From an uncultured Duncaniella sp. (GTDB lineage Bacteria; Bacteroidota; Bacteroidia; Bacteroidales; Muribaculaceae): DNA of 39,110 nucleotides. The notes beneath the pieces are model-generated. The model had not been told where the DNA came from and searched no databases. It worked only from the letters and a program-made list of their open reading frames with translations. Numbering within the stretch: the stretch's first letter is position 1; each line of letters opens with the position of its first letter. A program made the position numbers and the translations under genes. Where the stretch lies: contig CAJUKP010000021.1 of NCBI GenBank assembly GCA_910587165.1, positions 1 through 39,110 of the forward strand. The letters run 5' to 3'. Below, in pieces: positions 16,203 to 24,907 of the stretch.

Positions 16203-17570
16203 CTAAGCAAACAACGCCCTGAAAGCCTCCTCGACCTTCGCCACCTCCATCACCTTGATAGACAGCGATGAGATGTCGACACCCTTGAGATTGTTGCGTG
16301 GAATCAGGATGGTCTCCATGCCCAGCTTCTCGGCCTCGCGTATGCGCTGCTCTATGCGGCCAACGGGGCGTATCTCGCCCGAAAGCCCCACCTCACCGGC
16401 CATACAGGTGCGCGGAGGGACAGGCATATCCACATTCGATGACAATATCGAGCATATCACGGCCAGATCAAGCGCCGGATCGCTCACCTTGAGACCTCCG
16501 GCAATGTTGAGAAACACATCCTTGGCGGCGAGCTTGAACCCTACCCTCTTCTCGAGCACGGCGAGGAGCATATTCATGCGCTTGTAGTCAAAACCGTTGA
16601 CCGTGCGCTGGGGGGTGCCGTAGGCTGCTGTCGACACCAGCGCCTGCACCTCGATGAGAAACGGACGCATCCCCTCCACCGTGACCCCCACGGCCACCCC
16701 GGAAAGCTCCTCGGCGGAATGGGACAGCAGCATCTCCGAAGGGTTCGACACCTCGCGCAGACCGCGCTGACACATCTCGTAGATGCCCAGTTCGGATGTG
16801 GAGCCGAAACGGTTCTTGATGGCACGCAGCAGCCGGTAGAAGTGCTGTGAATCCCCCTCGAACTGCAAAACGGCGTCTACGATATGCTCGAGCACCTTCG
16901 GACCCGCTATGCTCCCCTCCTTGGTGATATGGCCTATGAGCATGACAGGCACTCCGCTCTCCTTGGCATACTTGAGGAGCTGTGAGGCACACTCGCGAAC
17001 CTGCGACACGCTTCCGGCCACCGACTCGAGGTCGTCGCTGGCTATGGTCTGGATGGAGTCGATTATCACCAGTCCGGGATCGAGCTGCCCGATATGGTGC
17101 ATGATGGACTGGAGCGAGGTCTCGCATACGATGAACACATTGTCGCTCGGACGGCCTATGCGGTCGGCCCTCATCTTGATCTGCCTCGCGCTCTCCTCGC
17201 CTGACACGTAGAGGATGGTGCGCGACTTGATGGAGAGTATGTTCTGAAGCACGAGCGTCGACTTGCCTATGCCCGGCTCTCCCCCGATCAGTATGATGCT
17301 TCCGGCCACGAGCCCGCCGCCGAGCACACGGTTGAGCTCGGCCGACGGCATACGTATGCGCGCCTCCTCGGCTGTCTCGATGGCCGAGACAGGTGTGGGA
17401 CGTGCCGATGATTGACGGCCGGCCGGGGAGATGGAGCGCGACTTTGCGGCGGGGCGCACCTTCTCCTCCACCATGGTGTTCCACTCGCCGCACGACGGGC
17501 AGCGTCCGGCCCATTTGGGCGACTCGGCTCCGCAGCTGCTGCAGAACCAGACGGATTTAGGTTCTTTCAT
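16203..17570 (-). CDS. radA: RadA/Sms DNA repair protein
   Basis: 455 residues, the normal RadA length. A zinc finger (Cys10, Cys13, Cys24, Cys27) opens the protein. The RecA-like ATPase has Walker A GGEPGIGKST (96-105), and the diagnostic KNRFG motif lies near residue 252. The last ~170 residues are the Lon-protease-like domain, which lacks protease function in RadA. RadA drives branch migration of recombination intermediates. Its start overlaps the stop of the methyltransferase gene by 4 bp, in an operon with that gene and the antiporter gene. Confidence 0.97.
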   Translation of the reverse strand: MKEPKSVWFCSSCGAESPKWAGRCPSCGEWNTMVEEKVRPAAKSRSISPAGRQSSARPTPVSAIETAEEARIRMPSAELNRVLGGGLVAGSIILIGGEPGIGKSTLVLQNILSIKSRTILYVSGEESARQIKMRADRIGRPSDNVFIVCETSLQSIMHHIGQLDPGLVIIDSIQTIASDDLESVAGSVSQVRECASQLLKYAKESGVPVMLIGHITKEGSIAGPKVLEHIVDAVLQFEGDSQHFYRLLRAIKNRFGSTSELGIYEMCQRGLREVSNPSEMLLSHSAEELSGVAVGVTVEGMRPFLIEVQALVSTAAYGTPQRTVNGFDYKRMNMLLAVLEKRVGFKLAAKDVFLNIAGGLKVSDPALDLAVICSILSSNVDMPVPPRTCMAGEVGLSGEIRPVGRIEQRIREAEKLGMETILIPRNNLKGVDISSLSIKVMEVAKVEEAFRALFA

Positions 17571-18340
17571 AGGCCACGGAATTTTGCAAGGGTTATGGCT
17601 GTGGCCACAGCGGCGTTGAGCGATTCGCTTGTCTCGCGGTCAGGCGGGAAGCTCGGGATGAGCAGGCGCGAGGTGACGAGCGATGCCACCCGTGGGGAGA
17701 TGCCGTTCCCCTCGTTGCCTATCACTATCACCCCGGTCGGCGAGAGTGTGGCCGTGCCGATGGGGTCGCCGTCGAGAAATGTGCCGTAGACCGCCCCTGC
17801 CCCCATGGCGGGAATGGTGTCGCATAGGTCGCAGTAGTGTACCCTCACTCTCGAGATGGCTCCCATGGTTGACTGTATCACCTTGGGGCTGAAGCAGTCG
17901 GCCGTCTCGCGCGAGGCTATGATGTCGGTAATGCCGAACCAGTCGGCCACGCGTATTATCGTGCCGAGATTGCCGGGATCCTGGATGGTGTCGAGCGCCA
18001 GCACCAGATTGGTGCGCGCGGCGTCTGCCGGAAGCTCCCGCACGGGAATGTCGTAGACAGCCAGCACCTCGGGAGGGGTGACGAGCGACGACATGGCGCG
18101 CAGGTCGCCGCGCGATGCCGTGGCCAGCTTGTCGCCGTGTCTGAAGGCCACGTCCTCGTGTGATTCTATCCACGCTGAGGTGGCGTAGAGAGCCCTGAGG
18201 GTGAAGTGGGGCAGCGTGTCGAGCACGCATTTCGAGCCTTCGGCCTTGAAAGCTCCCTCGCGGCGGCGCCACTTGCGGTCGTCGAGAGAAGCCACTTTCT
18301 TCAGTGTGTTCGCGGTGAGGGTATCAGTCATTTCTTTCAT
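17567..18340 (-). CDS. TrmH/SpoU-family RNA 2'-O-methyltransferase
   Basis: 257 residues. The N-terminal ~100 residues are a substrate-binding region of the SpoU_sub_bind kind. The SPOUT catalytic domain follows with motif 1 DTIQDPGNLGTIIRVADWFG (~115-134, with the Asn and Arg of the family). Motif 2 is VIGNEGNGIS (~206-215), and motif 3 is around SESLNAAVATAI (~237-248). It would methylate a ribose 2'-OH in rRNA or tRNA using SAM; the exact target cannot be told from sequence. Both ends overlap neighbours by 4 bp (ATGA type), so translation is probably coupled with the antiporter and radA. Confidence 0.9.
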   Translation of the reverse strand: MKEMTDTLTANTLKKVASLDDRKWRRREGAFKAEGSKCVLDTLPHFTLRALYATSAWIESHEDVAFRHGDKLATASRGDLRAMSSLVTPPEVLAVYDIPVRELPADAARTNLVLALDTIQDPGNLGTIIRVADWFGITDIIASRETADCFSPKVIQSTMGAISRVRVHYCDLCDTIPAMGAGAVYGTFLDGDPIGTATLSPTGVIVIGNEGNGISPRVASLVTSRLLIPSFPPDRETSESLNAAVATAITLAKFRGL

Positions 18341-19821
18341 TTTGTTTCTTTGATTATCAGGAGCTTGTCGCCCGGGATGAGCTTGCGGGTGCCGTTGGGC
18401 ACGATGTATCTCGTCCCGCGGCGTATCATCATCACCAGCGTCCCCTCGGGGAGCTGCATATCACGCAGGGTATTGCCTGAGGCCAGATGGGCCTCTGTGA
18501 GCGTGAGGGTCTGGAGGGATGTGGGAAGCTCGTCGGCCAGCTCGACCCCGAAGGTGTCATCGTCGGCCTCATCGCCGCTGACCAGCCCGAGCTTGCGGGC
18601 CGAGAGGATCACGGTGGTGCCCTGGACGAGCAGCGAGAGCAGGGTGACGAAGAATACAATGTTGAATATCTGTCCGGCCCCTTCTATACCCGCCACCACG
18701 GGATAGGTGGCGAAGATGATGGGCACCGCTCCTCGCAGTCCCACCCACGACACGAAGAGCCTGGACCTGAGGGTGATCCCTCTGAGCGGGGCCAGGGAGA
18801 GAAACACGCTCAACGGGCGACCGACAAGAATCATGAATACCCCTATGAGGAGCGATACCGCCGCCACGCCGAGCATCTCGTGGGGGTTGACGAGCAGTCC
18901 GAGCATGAGGAACACCACGATCTGGGCGAGCCATGTGAGTCCGTCGATGAACTTGGTGATACCGCGGTGGTTGGGGAGCACGGCATTGCCAATCACGATA
19001 CCGCATATATAGACGGCCAGATAGCCGTTGCCGGCGAGGGCCGTGGTGATGGCGAAGGTGAAGAAGACGCAGCCCACCATGAGGATCGAGAGCATCGAGG
19101 TGGCCTGAGCGGGATCCTCGCGTGAATCACCCTTGCTCCCCATGCGTCCGTAGATGGATATGAGCCACAGGGTCAGCTTGCCCATCAGGAATCCGGCGGC
19201 CGCGCCTACGCCGAACTGGAGCACGAGCTCGAGGAGCACCGCGGAGGCCGACAGATGCTGGCCAGGGGTGAGGGCCTGGATGAGGATGATGGTGAGCATA
19301 TAGGCCATCGGGTCGTTGCTGCCGCTCTCGAGCTCGAGCATGGGCCTGAGATTGTTGCGGAGACCCACCTTCTGGCTCCCGAGTATGCCGAACACCGAGG
19401 CTGAGTCGGTGGACGACATCGTGGCGGCGAGGAGCAGCGAGGGGATGAAGGCAAAATGGATATTGGTCCAGCTCATGCCGGACAGCCACCAGATGAACAG
19501 TCCCGTGATGAGAGCCGTCAGCAGCACACCAACCGAAGAAAGTATCAAGCCTGGGAGAATCACGGGACGGATAGCCGAGAGCTTGGTGCCGAGACCGCCG
19601 GAAAACAATATGACGTTGAGCGCCACCATGCCTATGAACTGGGCGGTGTGCATATCGCTGAACTGTATGCCGAGGCCGTCGGTGCCGAACAACATACCCA
19701 CAATCAGGAATATGAGCAGCAAGGGCAGCCCGAAACGATAGCTTGACTTGCCGATGAGCACTCCGGCTATGAGAAGCGTAGAGCCGATGAGGAGTATGTT
19801 TTCAGATGTTATGAGATCCAT
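18337..19821 (-). CDS. CPA1-family K+/H+ antiporter (NhaP2/CvrA-like)
   Basis: 494 residues. About twelve hydrophobic segments fill residues 1-395. The conserved transport core includes FSGGLGTKL (~74-82), STDSASVFGILGS (~136-148) and LELESGSNDPMAY (~161-173), with the ND pair of the electroneutral CPA1 antiporters. The remaining ~95 residues form a cytoplasmic TrkA-C-type domain (EGTLVMMIRRGTRYIVPNGT), which marks the NhaP2/CvrA potassium/proton branch. It exports K+ or other monovalent cations in exchange for protons. First gene of the operon with the methyltransferase and radA; a promoter box lies 40 bp upstream. Confidence 0.88.
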   Translation of the reverse strand: MDLITSENILLIGSTLLIAGVLIGKSSYRFGLPLLLIFLIVGMLFGTDGLGIQFSDMHTAQFIGMVALNVILFSGGLGTKLSAIRPVILPGLILSSVGVLLTALITGLFIWWLSGMSWTNIHFAFIPSLLLAATMSSTDSASVFGILGSQKVGLRNNLRPMLELESGSNDPMAYMLTIILIQALTPGQHLSASAVLLELVLQFGVGAAAGFLMGKLTLWLISIYGRMGSKGDSREDPAQATSMLSILMVGCVFFTFAITTALAGNGYLAVYICGIVIGNAVLPNHRGITKFIDGLTWLAQIVVFLMLGLLVNPHEMLGVAAVSLLIGVFMILVGRPLSVFLSLAPLRGITLRSRLFVSWVGLRGAVPIIFATYPVVAGIEGAGQIFNIVFFVTLLSLLVQGTTVILSARKLGLVSGDEADDDTFGVELADELPTSLQTLTLTEAHLASGNTLRDMQLPEGTLVMMIRRGTRYIVPNGTRKLIPGDKLLIIKETK

Positions 19822-19860
19822 TCCTGCCGTATGTTTTTATTTATATAGGTGGAGATACTG

Positions 19861-19868
19861 CAAAGTTA
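19861..19868 (-). promoter_or_regulatory. Promoter of the antiporter-trmH-radA operon
   Basis: Minus strand TAACTTTG is a perfect -7 box, and TTTC lies 19 bp upstream (19891-19888) as a 3/4 match to the -33 TTTG. The leader would be about 35 nt. Confidence 0.6.
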
Positions 19869-19903
19869 CGGATTAAATGTCTCGCATGAAAGAGGCAGGA
19901 GGA

Positions 19904-19938
19904 TAAAAATTGAGAGGTTGTCTCGCCGACAACCTCTC
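19904..19938 (-). terminator. Terminator of the CMD-cupin gene
   Basis: GAGAGGTTGT (19912-19921) pairs with ACAACCTCTC (19929-19938) around a 7-nt loop. On the minus strand it is followed by AATTTTTATCC, a classic intrinsic terminator about 24 bp after the stop codon. Confidence 0.9.
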
Positions 19939-19961
19939 ATGTTAACGGAACTCCGTGAGGG

Positions 19962-20810
19962 TCAGAGCCTGCCGTATTCCTCGTCGGTGACAGGCTCAAG
20001 CCACTCGTTGGAGGTGTTTTCGCCGTCGGGTGACATGGCAAGATGGGCGAACCAGCTGTCCTTGGCGGCTCCATGCCAATGCTTTACATTAGCCGGGATG
20101 TTGACGACATCGCCGGGATGAAGCTCGCGCGCGGGTTTGCCCCACTCCTGATACCATCCCCGTCCGGCCACACAGACAAGAAGCTGTCCCCCACCCTTGT
20201 CGGCATGGTGTATGTGCCAGTTGTTGCGGCATCCGGGCTCGAAAGTGACATTGGCTATGTTGATCTGCTCGGACGACACCGGCGCCAGATAGCTCTGACC
20301 GGTGAAATACTTCGCGTATGCATCGTTGGGGTCGCCGATGGGAAATATCATCTCCTGTCCGAAGGCCGCCCGCGCGTCGTCGGCATCGGTCACATCCTTC
20401 CATACCTCGGTGGCCTGACGGAACGCTCCCCACGCCTTGGGCCAGCCGGCATAGAAAGCTATCTGGGTGAGGATCTCGGCTATCTCGGTGCGGGTCACTC
20501 CGTTTTTGCGCGCCTCCTTGAGATGATAGGTGAGCGAGGAGTCGATGATACCGCTGCTCACGAGCGCGGTGACGGTCACTATGCTCCTGTCGCGAAGTGA
20601 GAGTTTGTCGGTCCGGCTCCACACCTGGCCGAAAAGCACATCATCATTCAGTTCGGCGAATTTCGGGGCAAATGAGCCGAGCGCGTCGCGTCCGGCCGTC
20701 TGCTTGATTTCTGAAGGTCTGTCGGTGAGTCTCACCGGATTCTGGGAATATGACATAGGGGTTGACAGCAATGCTGCGGTTAAAAGTGTTACGATTATCT
20801 TTACATTCAT
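19962..20810 (-). CDS. Secreted carboxymuconolactone decarboxylase-like/cupin fusion
   Basis: 282 residues from the ATG at 20808-20810. The longer frame to 20834 was rejected because it runs through the promoter box and precedes the signal peptide (MNVKIIVTLLTAALLS...). Residues ~35-120 are a CMD/AhpD-like helical domain (LSLRDRSIVTVTALVSSG and EILTQIAFYAGWPKAW) without the CxxC of AhpD. Residues ~160-250 are a cupin with NNWHIHHADKGGG near residues 196-208 and a later His in VKHWHG (~246), giving a plausible metal site. Such fusions occur widely, often annotated as 4-carboxymuconolactone decarboxylases, with unknown substrate. It is predicted periplasmic and monocistronic. Confidence 0.85.
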   Translation of the reverse strand: MNVKIIVTLLTAALLSTPMSYSQNPVRLTDRPSEIKQTAGRDALGSFAPKFAELNDDVLFGQVWSRTDKLSLRDRSIVTVTALVSSGIIDSSLTYHLKEARKNGVTRTEIAEILTQIAFYAGWPKAWGAFRQATEVWKDVTDADDARAAFGQEMIFPIGDPNDAYAKYFTGQSYLAPVSSEQINIANVTFEPGCRNNWHIHHADKGGGQLLVCVAGRGWYQEWGKPARELHPGDVVNIPANVKHWHGAAKDSWFAHLAMSPDGENTSNEWLEPVTDEEYGRL

Positions 20811-20814
20811 GCTG

Positions 20815-20822
20815 CAAAGATA
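20815..20822 (-). promoter_or_regulatory. -7 box immediately before the CMD-cupin start
   Basis: Minus strand TATCTTTG is a perfect TAnnTTTG box, and its last base is only 4 nt from the ATG. Transcription would begin at or within a base or two of the start codon, which points to a leaderless message. No -33 box is obvious. Confidence 0.5.
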
Positions 20823-20908
20823 CCACACTTCCACACCGTTGTCACTACCCGTTTCACTGATATTTTTACCAAATCCATGTTTTTTGCCTGTGCCCTCTCA
20901 CCCCGAGA

Positions 20909-20956
20909 AACCGAACAGGGTGTGACACCTCGGCGGCGTCACACCCTGTTTGGGTT
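20909..20956 (-). terminator. Terminator of the susC-susD-lipoprotein operon
   Basis: ACAGGGTGTGAC and GTCACACCCTGT form a perfect 12-bp core stem, extended by AACC/GGTT on the outside, around an 11-nt loop. It begins about 22 bp after the last stop codon of the operon. The T-run after it on the minus strand is short (GGTTTCT). Confidence 0.75.
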
Positions 20957-20978
20957 TTATGTGATGAATGGGGAGAGA

Positions 20979-22712
20979 TCAGATGTGCCAGCGGGGGTCG
21001 CCGATCTCATTGCATACGCTCTGGGGGTTCTTGATGGTGAAGTCAAGAGCCTTGGGATTTTCCCAGATCTGATCGGTGGTCTCGGTGAGAGTCTCGAATG
21101 CACCGAAAGGAGCCTTGATCTCACCGGTGTCGGTGAGAGTCCAGTTGAAATCGGATGTCACGTAGACACGCGAGAATCCGGCGGTCGCACCATCGTTGCA
21201 CGAGAAGCCCTGACCGGTCTTGCCGTTGAAGTTTCCGCCAACGATACAGTTGTTCATGTTGAACTTGAGGTTGACGTTGCAACCGTCACGCTTGAACATG
21301 AAGAGCTCGGCATTGTTGCTGCAGTAAGCGAATGTACAGTTATCTACAAGCACGTTGTCAATCTGGGTATTGTCGCGGTTGTTGGCGCGGATGATACCCT
21401 CGACATTCGAGAATGTCGAATTGGTGATGGTGACGTTGCCGATGGAGGTGTCCTTGGTGTCGAGGTGGATCACCTTGTAACCGCCGATGGAGTCAAGGGT
21501 ACAGTTGTTGATGGTGATGTTGTCGTAACGCTGACCCTCCTTACGTGTGCGGATCACGCCACGCATATATTTCACGTCGACATTCTCGAGGGTGAGGTTG
21601 CCGATCACTCCGAGGTTGGAGTGGTTGAAGAGATAGCGTCCGCCGAAGTTCGAGGTGAGGTCGGCACCGTCATCACAGGTGAGCTTGACATTCTCGAAAG
21701 TGACATTAGCGATGTCACCGGAGGTTGCCATACCGGCAGTGGCGATTGTGGCCTTGCCTGAAAGTGACATACCGGTCTTGATGGTCACGCTCTTTGTGAT
21801 CTTGGGAGTGCCCTTGGTGGGATACTTGTAGCCACCCTTGAGGATGACGATGGCACCTTCGGGAAGAGTGTCGAAGAAGTCGGTGCACATGATTGTATCG
21901 GCCACGGCATCATCGAGACCACGGAGGTCATGGACGAGGGTGGGATCGGGATATACCTCGGCTGTCTGGGTCTTGAAATCGCGGCGTCCGCGGTAGTCAC
22001 CCTCGTTGCTGTAGAATATCACGCGGTAAGGGGTGGCATCCTCGAGACCGTAAAGCTCGATATAGCCGTTGGCACGGTCCTCGTCGGTGAGGGTATAGTA
22101 GTAATCGGGGGTCTCGTCAGCATCCTCGCGCGACACGGTAGCGGTCTCGACAGAGGGATTGTAGGGGGTTGTGGTGCCGTCGTCGTTGCGGACGAATACG
22201 TTCACGTATGTCAGATCGACGGTCTCACCCTCTTCCTGGTTCCACTCGAGTTTCACACCGGTGTCGACGATGTCGGTCACAGCCTTCACCTTGGTGGGAT
22301 ATGTCACGGAGACAAACTCGCAGGTGTAGACATTGCTCTCCTTGTCGGTACCCACAGCCTGGATGGCGACGCGGTAACGCTCGTCCCAGTCAAGATCCTC
22401 GAAGGTATAGGGGGAGAAGTGGGATACACCGGTAGGATCAACATCGACAGTCACTTTGCGGACATCCTCGGCGAGGGCTGCACCGCTGTCGTCTGTTGTG
22501 GTCAGCTCACGCTGAAGGGTGAGTATGTATGAGGTGGCACCCTGGATGCCGTTCCATTTACACTCAATTGCGTTGGCGTTGGTCGTCACATTGACAACAG
22601 GACTGAAGAGGCGGGGTGCCTCGCCCAGATTGTTGTCGTCTTCGCAAGCAGTGAACACTGTGAGTGAACCTGCCACGAGAAGGCCGCAAGCCATATATCT
22701 GAAAAGTTTCAT
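20979..22712 (-). CDS. Third surface lipoprotein of the pectin PUL (DUF4957/DUF5123-like)
   Basis: 577 residues. The lipobox FTAC (Cys23) is followed by EDDNN, an export signal for surface lipoproteins. Residues ~40-255 contain two fibronectin-III-like units (SYILTLQREL, YRVAIQAVGT; then VKLEWNQEEG, YRVIFYSNEG). Residues ~270-470 are a right-handed beta-helix-like region with NVTFENVKL, NLTLENVDV and ITINNCTLD rungs (DUF4957-like), and the end resembles DUF5123. Proteins of this layout sit beside SusC/SusD pairs in pectin loci and probably bind or position the glycan at the cell surface (inference). It follows susD after 100 bp that include a hairpin. Confidence 0.82.
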   Translation of the reverse strand: MKLFRYMACGLLVAGSLTVFTACEDDNNLGEAPRLFSPVVNVTTNANAIECKWNGIQGATSYILTLQRELTTTDDSGAALAEDVRKVTVDVDPTGVSHFSPYTFEDLDWDERYRVAIQAVGTDKESNVYTCEFVSVTYPTKVKAVTDIVDTGVKLEWNQEEGETVDLTYVNVFVRNDDGTTTPYNPSVETATVSREDADETPDYYYTLTDEDRANGYIELYGLEDATPYRVIFYSNEGDYRGRRDFKTQTAEVYPDPTLVHDLRGLDDAVADTIMCTDFFDTLPEGAIVILKGGYKYPTKGTPKITKSVTIKTGMSLSGKATIATAGMATSGDIANVTFENVKLTCDDGADLTSNFGGRYLFNHSNLGVIGNLTLENVDVKYMRGVIRTRKEGQRYDNITINNCTLDSIGGYKVIHLDTKDTSIGNVTITNSTFSNVEGIIRANNRDNTQIDNVLVDNCTFAYCSNNAELFMFKRDGCNVNLKFNMNNCIVGGNFNGKTGQGFSCNDGATAGFSRVYVTSDFNWTLTDTGEIKAPFGAFETLTETTDQIWENPKALDFTIKNPQSVCNEIGDPRWHI

Positions 22713-22770
22713 GGATTTGAAAAGTTAAATTTTCGTGTAGTGAGTTACTTTTTTTATGAATCCCCACGTG

Positions 22771-22793
22771 GATGCGGCACCTGTGGCCGCATC
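22771..22793 (-). other. Intercistronic hairpin between susD and the third lipoprotein gene
   Basis: GATGCGGC (22771-22778) pairs with GCCGCATC (22786-22793). On the minus strand no T-run follows; instead A-rich sequence leads to the next start. It therefore looks more like an mRNA-stabilising or processing hairpin than a terminator. Confidence 0.5.
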
Positions 22794-22812
22794 CCGCGCG
22801 GGAGTTTTGGCA

Positions 22813-24870
22813 TTAGGGGTTCAGGATGAGATAACCGTTGTTGTTAAGCACACCGTTGGAGGTGATGATACGGTCGGTGGGGATCGGCATCACGTAGGGC
22901 ACGGGCTTGCCGCGGAGTGTGGAGATATCCTCGGTGCCGGTGTTCCATGTGCCGTTCAGCTTGGTGGTGAAGCCATAGAAGCAGGCACGTGTACCCTCGG
23001 TCATGATGTAGCGCTTGTTGCCGTCCTCGTCCTTGAGATCAGCACCGGTGGCATCTTTCTGAGTCTCACCGAACTGCTCGGCGAAGTTGACGCGGTAGGT
23101 GTCGGTGGAGGTGAAGTTGTTCTTCACGTCGGTTGAGGCGAAGCTCTTTGCCGAAGCGTAGGGCTCGTTGCTGTCGTCGACCTGAGTCCAGATATCGTTG
23201 AGGAACTCAACACGGCCATCGGTCACAGTGTAGTAGAGTTTGGAAGCGAATCCCTTGTCAGCGATCTCGATCTGATCCTTCTTCTGTACGAAGTGGTCGC
23301 CGTTGCGCTCGAGCTGGAGCGAGTTCATGGCCATCTCACGCATAGATTCGAGGGTGTTGACGATAGCGTCTGAATAGTAGTTCCAGCGGATGAGGTCGAA
23401 CTTGCGGATGCGCTCGCCACCGAACTCCCATGCGCGCTCCTTGCGGATAGCGTCCTTAAATTCCTCGTAGGTGGAGAGGGAGTTCACGTAAGCGTCAACC
23501 TTTTCGGCAGCGTTGGGCGATTTGGCGAAAGCGCGGGCACGGACAGTGCGGAGCATTTCCTTGGCCTCGGCTGTAGGACCGTTGCCGATCTCATTGTCGG
23601 CCTCGGCGAGAAGGAGAAGAACGTCGGCATAGCGGAGGAGGGGGTCATTGATACCGGTACCCTTGCTCTCGACGTCGGTTGCGTCGAGGTCGCGGCGGCA
23701 CCACTTGGCAGGCTCGATGGCCCAGCCGTTCTTGGCAGTCTGGATGTTGTCGTCATCCCAACGGTACATGGCGCAGGTGACGGGGAAACGCTGGTCCTCG
23801 GGGTCGAACGACACGGCGTAGGGAGCGGCCATATTGGTATAGGTGGTACCGCTGCCCCATGTGCCCTTCACAACTGAAAGACCGTGGCACCAGCCGATGT
23901 CACCACCGGAGTTCTTGATATAGGCAACCTCATAGAGCACATCGCCGTCAGCAGCGGAGAAGCCGTTGATCTGAGCATCGAAGATACCCTTGAAGTCGGT
24001 GGAGAGGGCGCGGCCCTTGAGATTGATGAGCTTGCGGGCGTATGCCTGGGCAACATAATAGAATTCATCGTTGCTCTGAGCGGTCTTCTCCACACCGTTC
24101 TCGTCCTTGTAGGTCACAGGGTCGATCTCGTTGGAGATGCGGCAGCGGGACATGGTGCCGTCCTCCTGCATGGAGTATCCGGCGCGGAACATGGCGAGCT
24201 TGACGATGAAGCCGAGAGCGAACTCGCGGTTCATATACTCAGTGGTGATCTTGTCGGCCCACTGCATACCCTCCTCACAGTTGATGAGGTCCTGGATGAG
24301 ATATGAGTAGATCTTGTTCTTGTCGACACGGCCTCCGTCGTTGAGATTCTCTGACGAGGTAGGCTCAGTGGCGAAAGGCACATCACCCCAGAAGTTGCAG
24401 AGCAGGAAGTAGCGGTAGGCGCGCAGACACTTGGCCTCGCCGTAGATCTGGAGATAGTCGGGATCGCCGTTCTGGAAGTTGGGCTGCTTCTCCATACCGG
24501 TGATGATCTGGTTGGCGAAGTCGATGGCGGCGTAGTTGTGGTCCCATGCAGTACGGATGTCACCGAAGTAGGAGGGGTTGAGACACCATACGGCACGACG
24601 GTCATTGCCGACAGTCTGGGCCATATTGATTGATGCGATCTCAACGTCAGTGTTCTGCATCCAGTTGGTGGACATACGGGATGTGTATGAGTCCTCGCAG
24701 AAGTAGGCGTAGACGTGGTCTACCATCTTCCTGGCATCAGTGGCGTTGGAGAGGACATTGTCCAGCGAGTCGGTGGAGAGGTTTTCGGTGTCGAGTAAGT
24801 CCTCACAGGCAGTGAAGGCAGTACCCATGGCGAGAACCAGCGCCGGCATATATAGATGTTTGAGTTTCAT
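22813..24870 (-). CDS. SusD/RagB-family glycan-binding lipoprotein
   Basis: 685 residues. Lipobox FTAC (Cys22) and EDLLDTENLS, the standard SusD N-terminus. TPR-like helices include the YGEAKCLRAYRYFLLCNFWG block (~130-149), the most diagnostic SusD segment. The C-terminal half has DPLLRYADVLLLLAEA and ERAWEFGGERIRKFDLIRWN (~480-500), the RagB/SusD signature, and the protein ends in YVMPIPTDRI and NNNGYLILNP. SusD caps the SusC barrel and delivers oligosaccharide, here probably pectic oligomers given the neighbours. It lies 37 bp downstream of the SusC gene. Confidence 0.95.
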   Translation of the reverse strand: MKLKHLYMPALVLAMGTAFTACEDLLDTENLSTDSLDNVLSNATDARKMVDHVYAYFCEDSYTSRMSTNWMQNTDVEIASINMAQTVGNDRRAVWCLNPSYFGDIRTAWDHNYAAIDFANQIITGMEKQPNFQNGDPDYLQIYGEAKCLRAYRYFLLCNFWGDVPFATEPTSSENLNDGGRVDKNKIYSYLIQDLINCEEGMQWADKITTEYMNREFALGFIVKLAMFRAGYSMQEDGTMSRCRISNEIDPVTYKDENGVEKTAQSNDEFYYVAQAYARKLINLKGRALSTDFKGIFDAQINGFSAADGDVLYEVAYIKNSGGDIGWCHGLSVVKGTWGSGTTYTNMAAPYAVSFDPEDQRFPVTCAMYRWDDDNIQTAKNGWAIEPAKWCRRDLDATDVESKGTGINDPLLRYADVLLLLAEADNEIGNGPTAEAKEMLRTVRARAFAKSPNAAEKVDAYVNSLSTYEEFKDAIRKERAWEFGGERIRKFDLIRWNYYSDAIVNTLESMREMAMNSLQLERNGDHFVQKKDQIEIADKGFASKLYYTVTDGRVEFLNDIWTQVDDSNEPYASAKSFASTDVKNNFTSTDTYRVNFAEQFGETQKDATGADLKDEDGNKRYIMTEGTRACFYGFTTKLNGTWNTGTEDISTLRGKPVPYVMPIPTDRIITSNGVLNNNGYLILNP

Positions 24871-24907
24871 TATATTCTAAAACAGTGTGTTTGATAGATT
24901 GATGATA

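Noticed and set aside
22761..22775. CACGTG core as a parS site
   Set aside because: The flanks do not match the parS palindrome and the site is far from parB.
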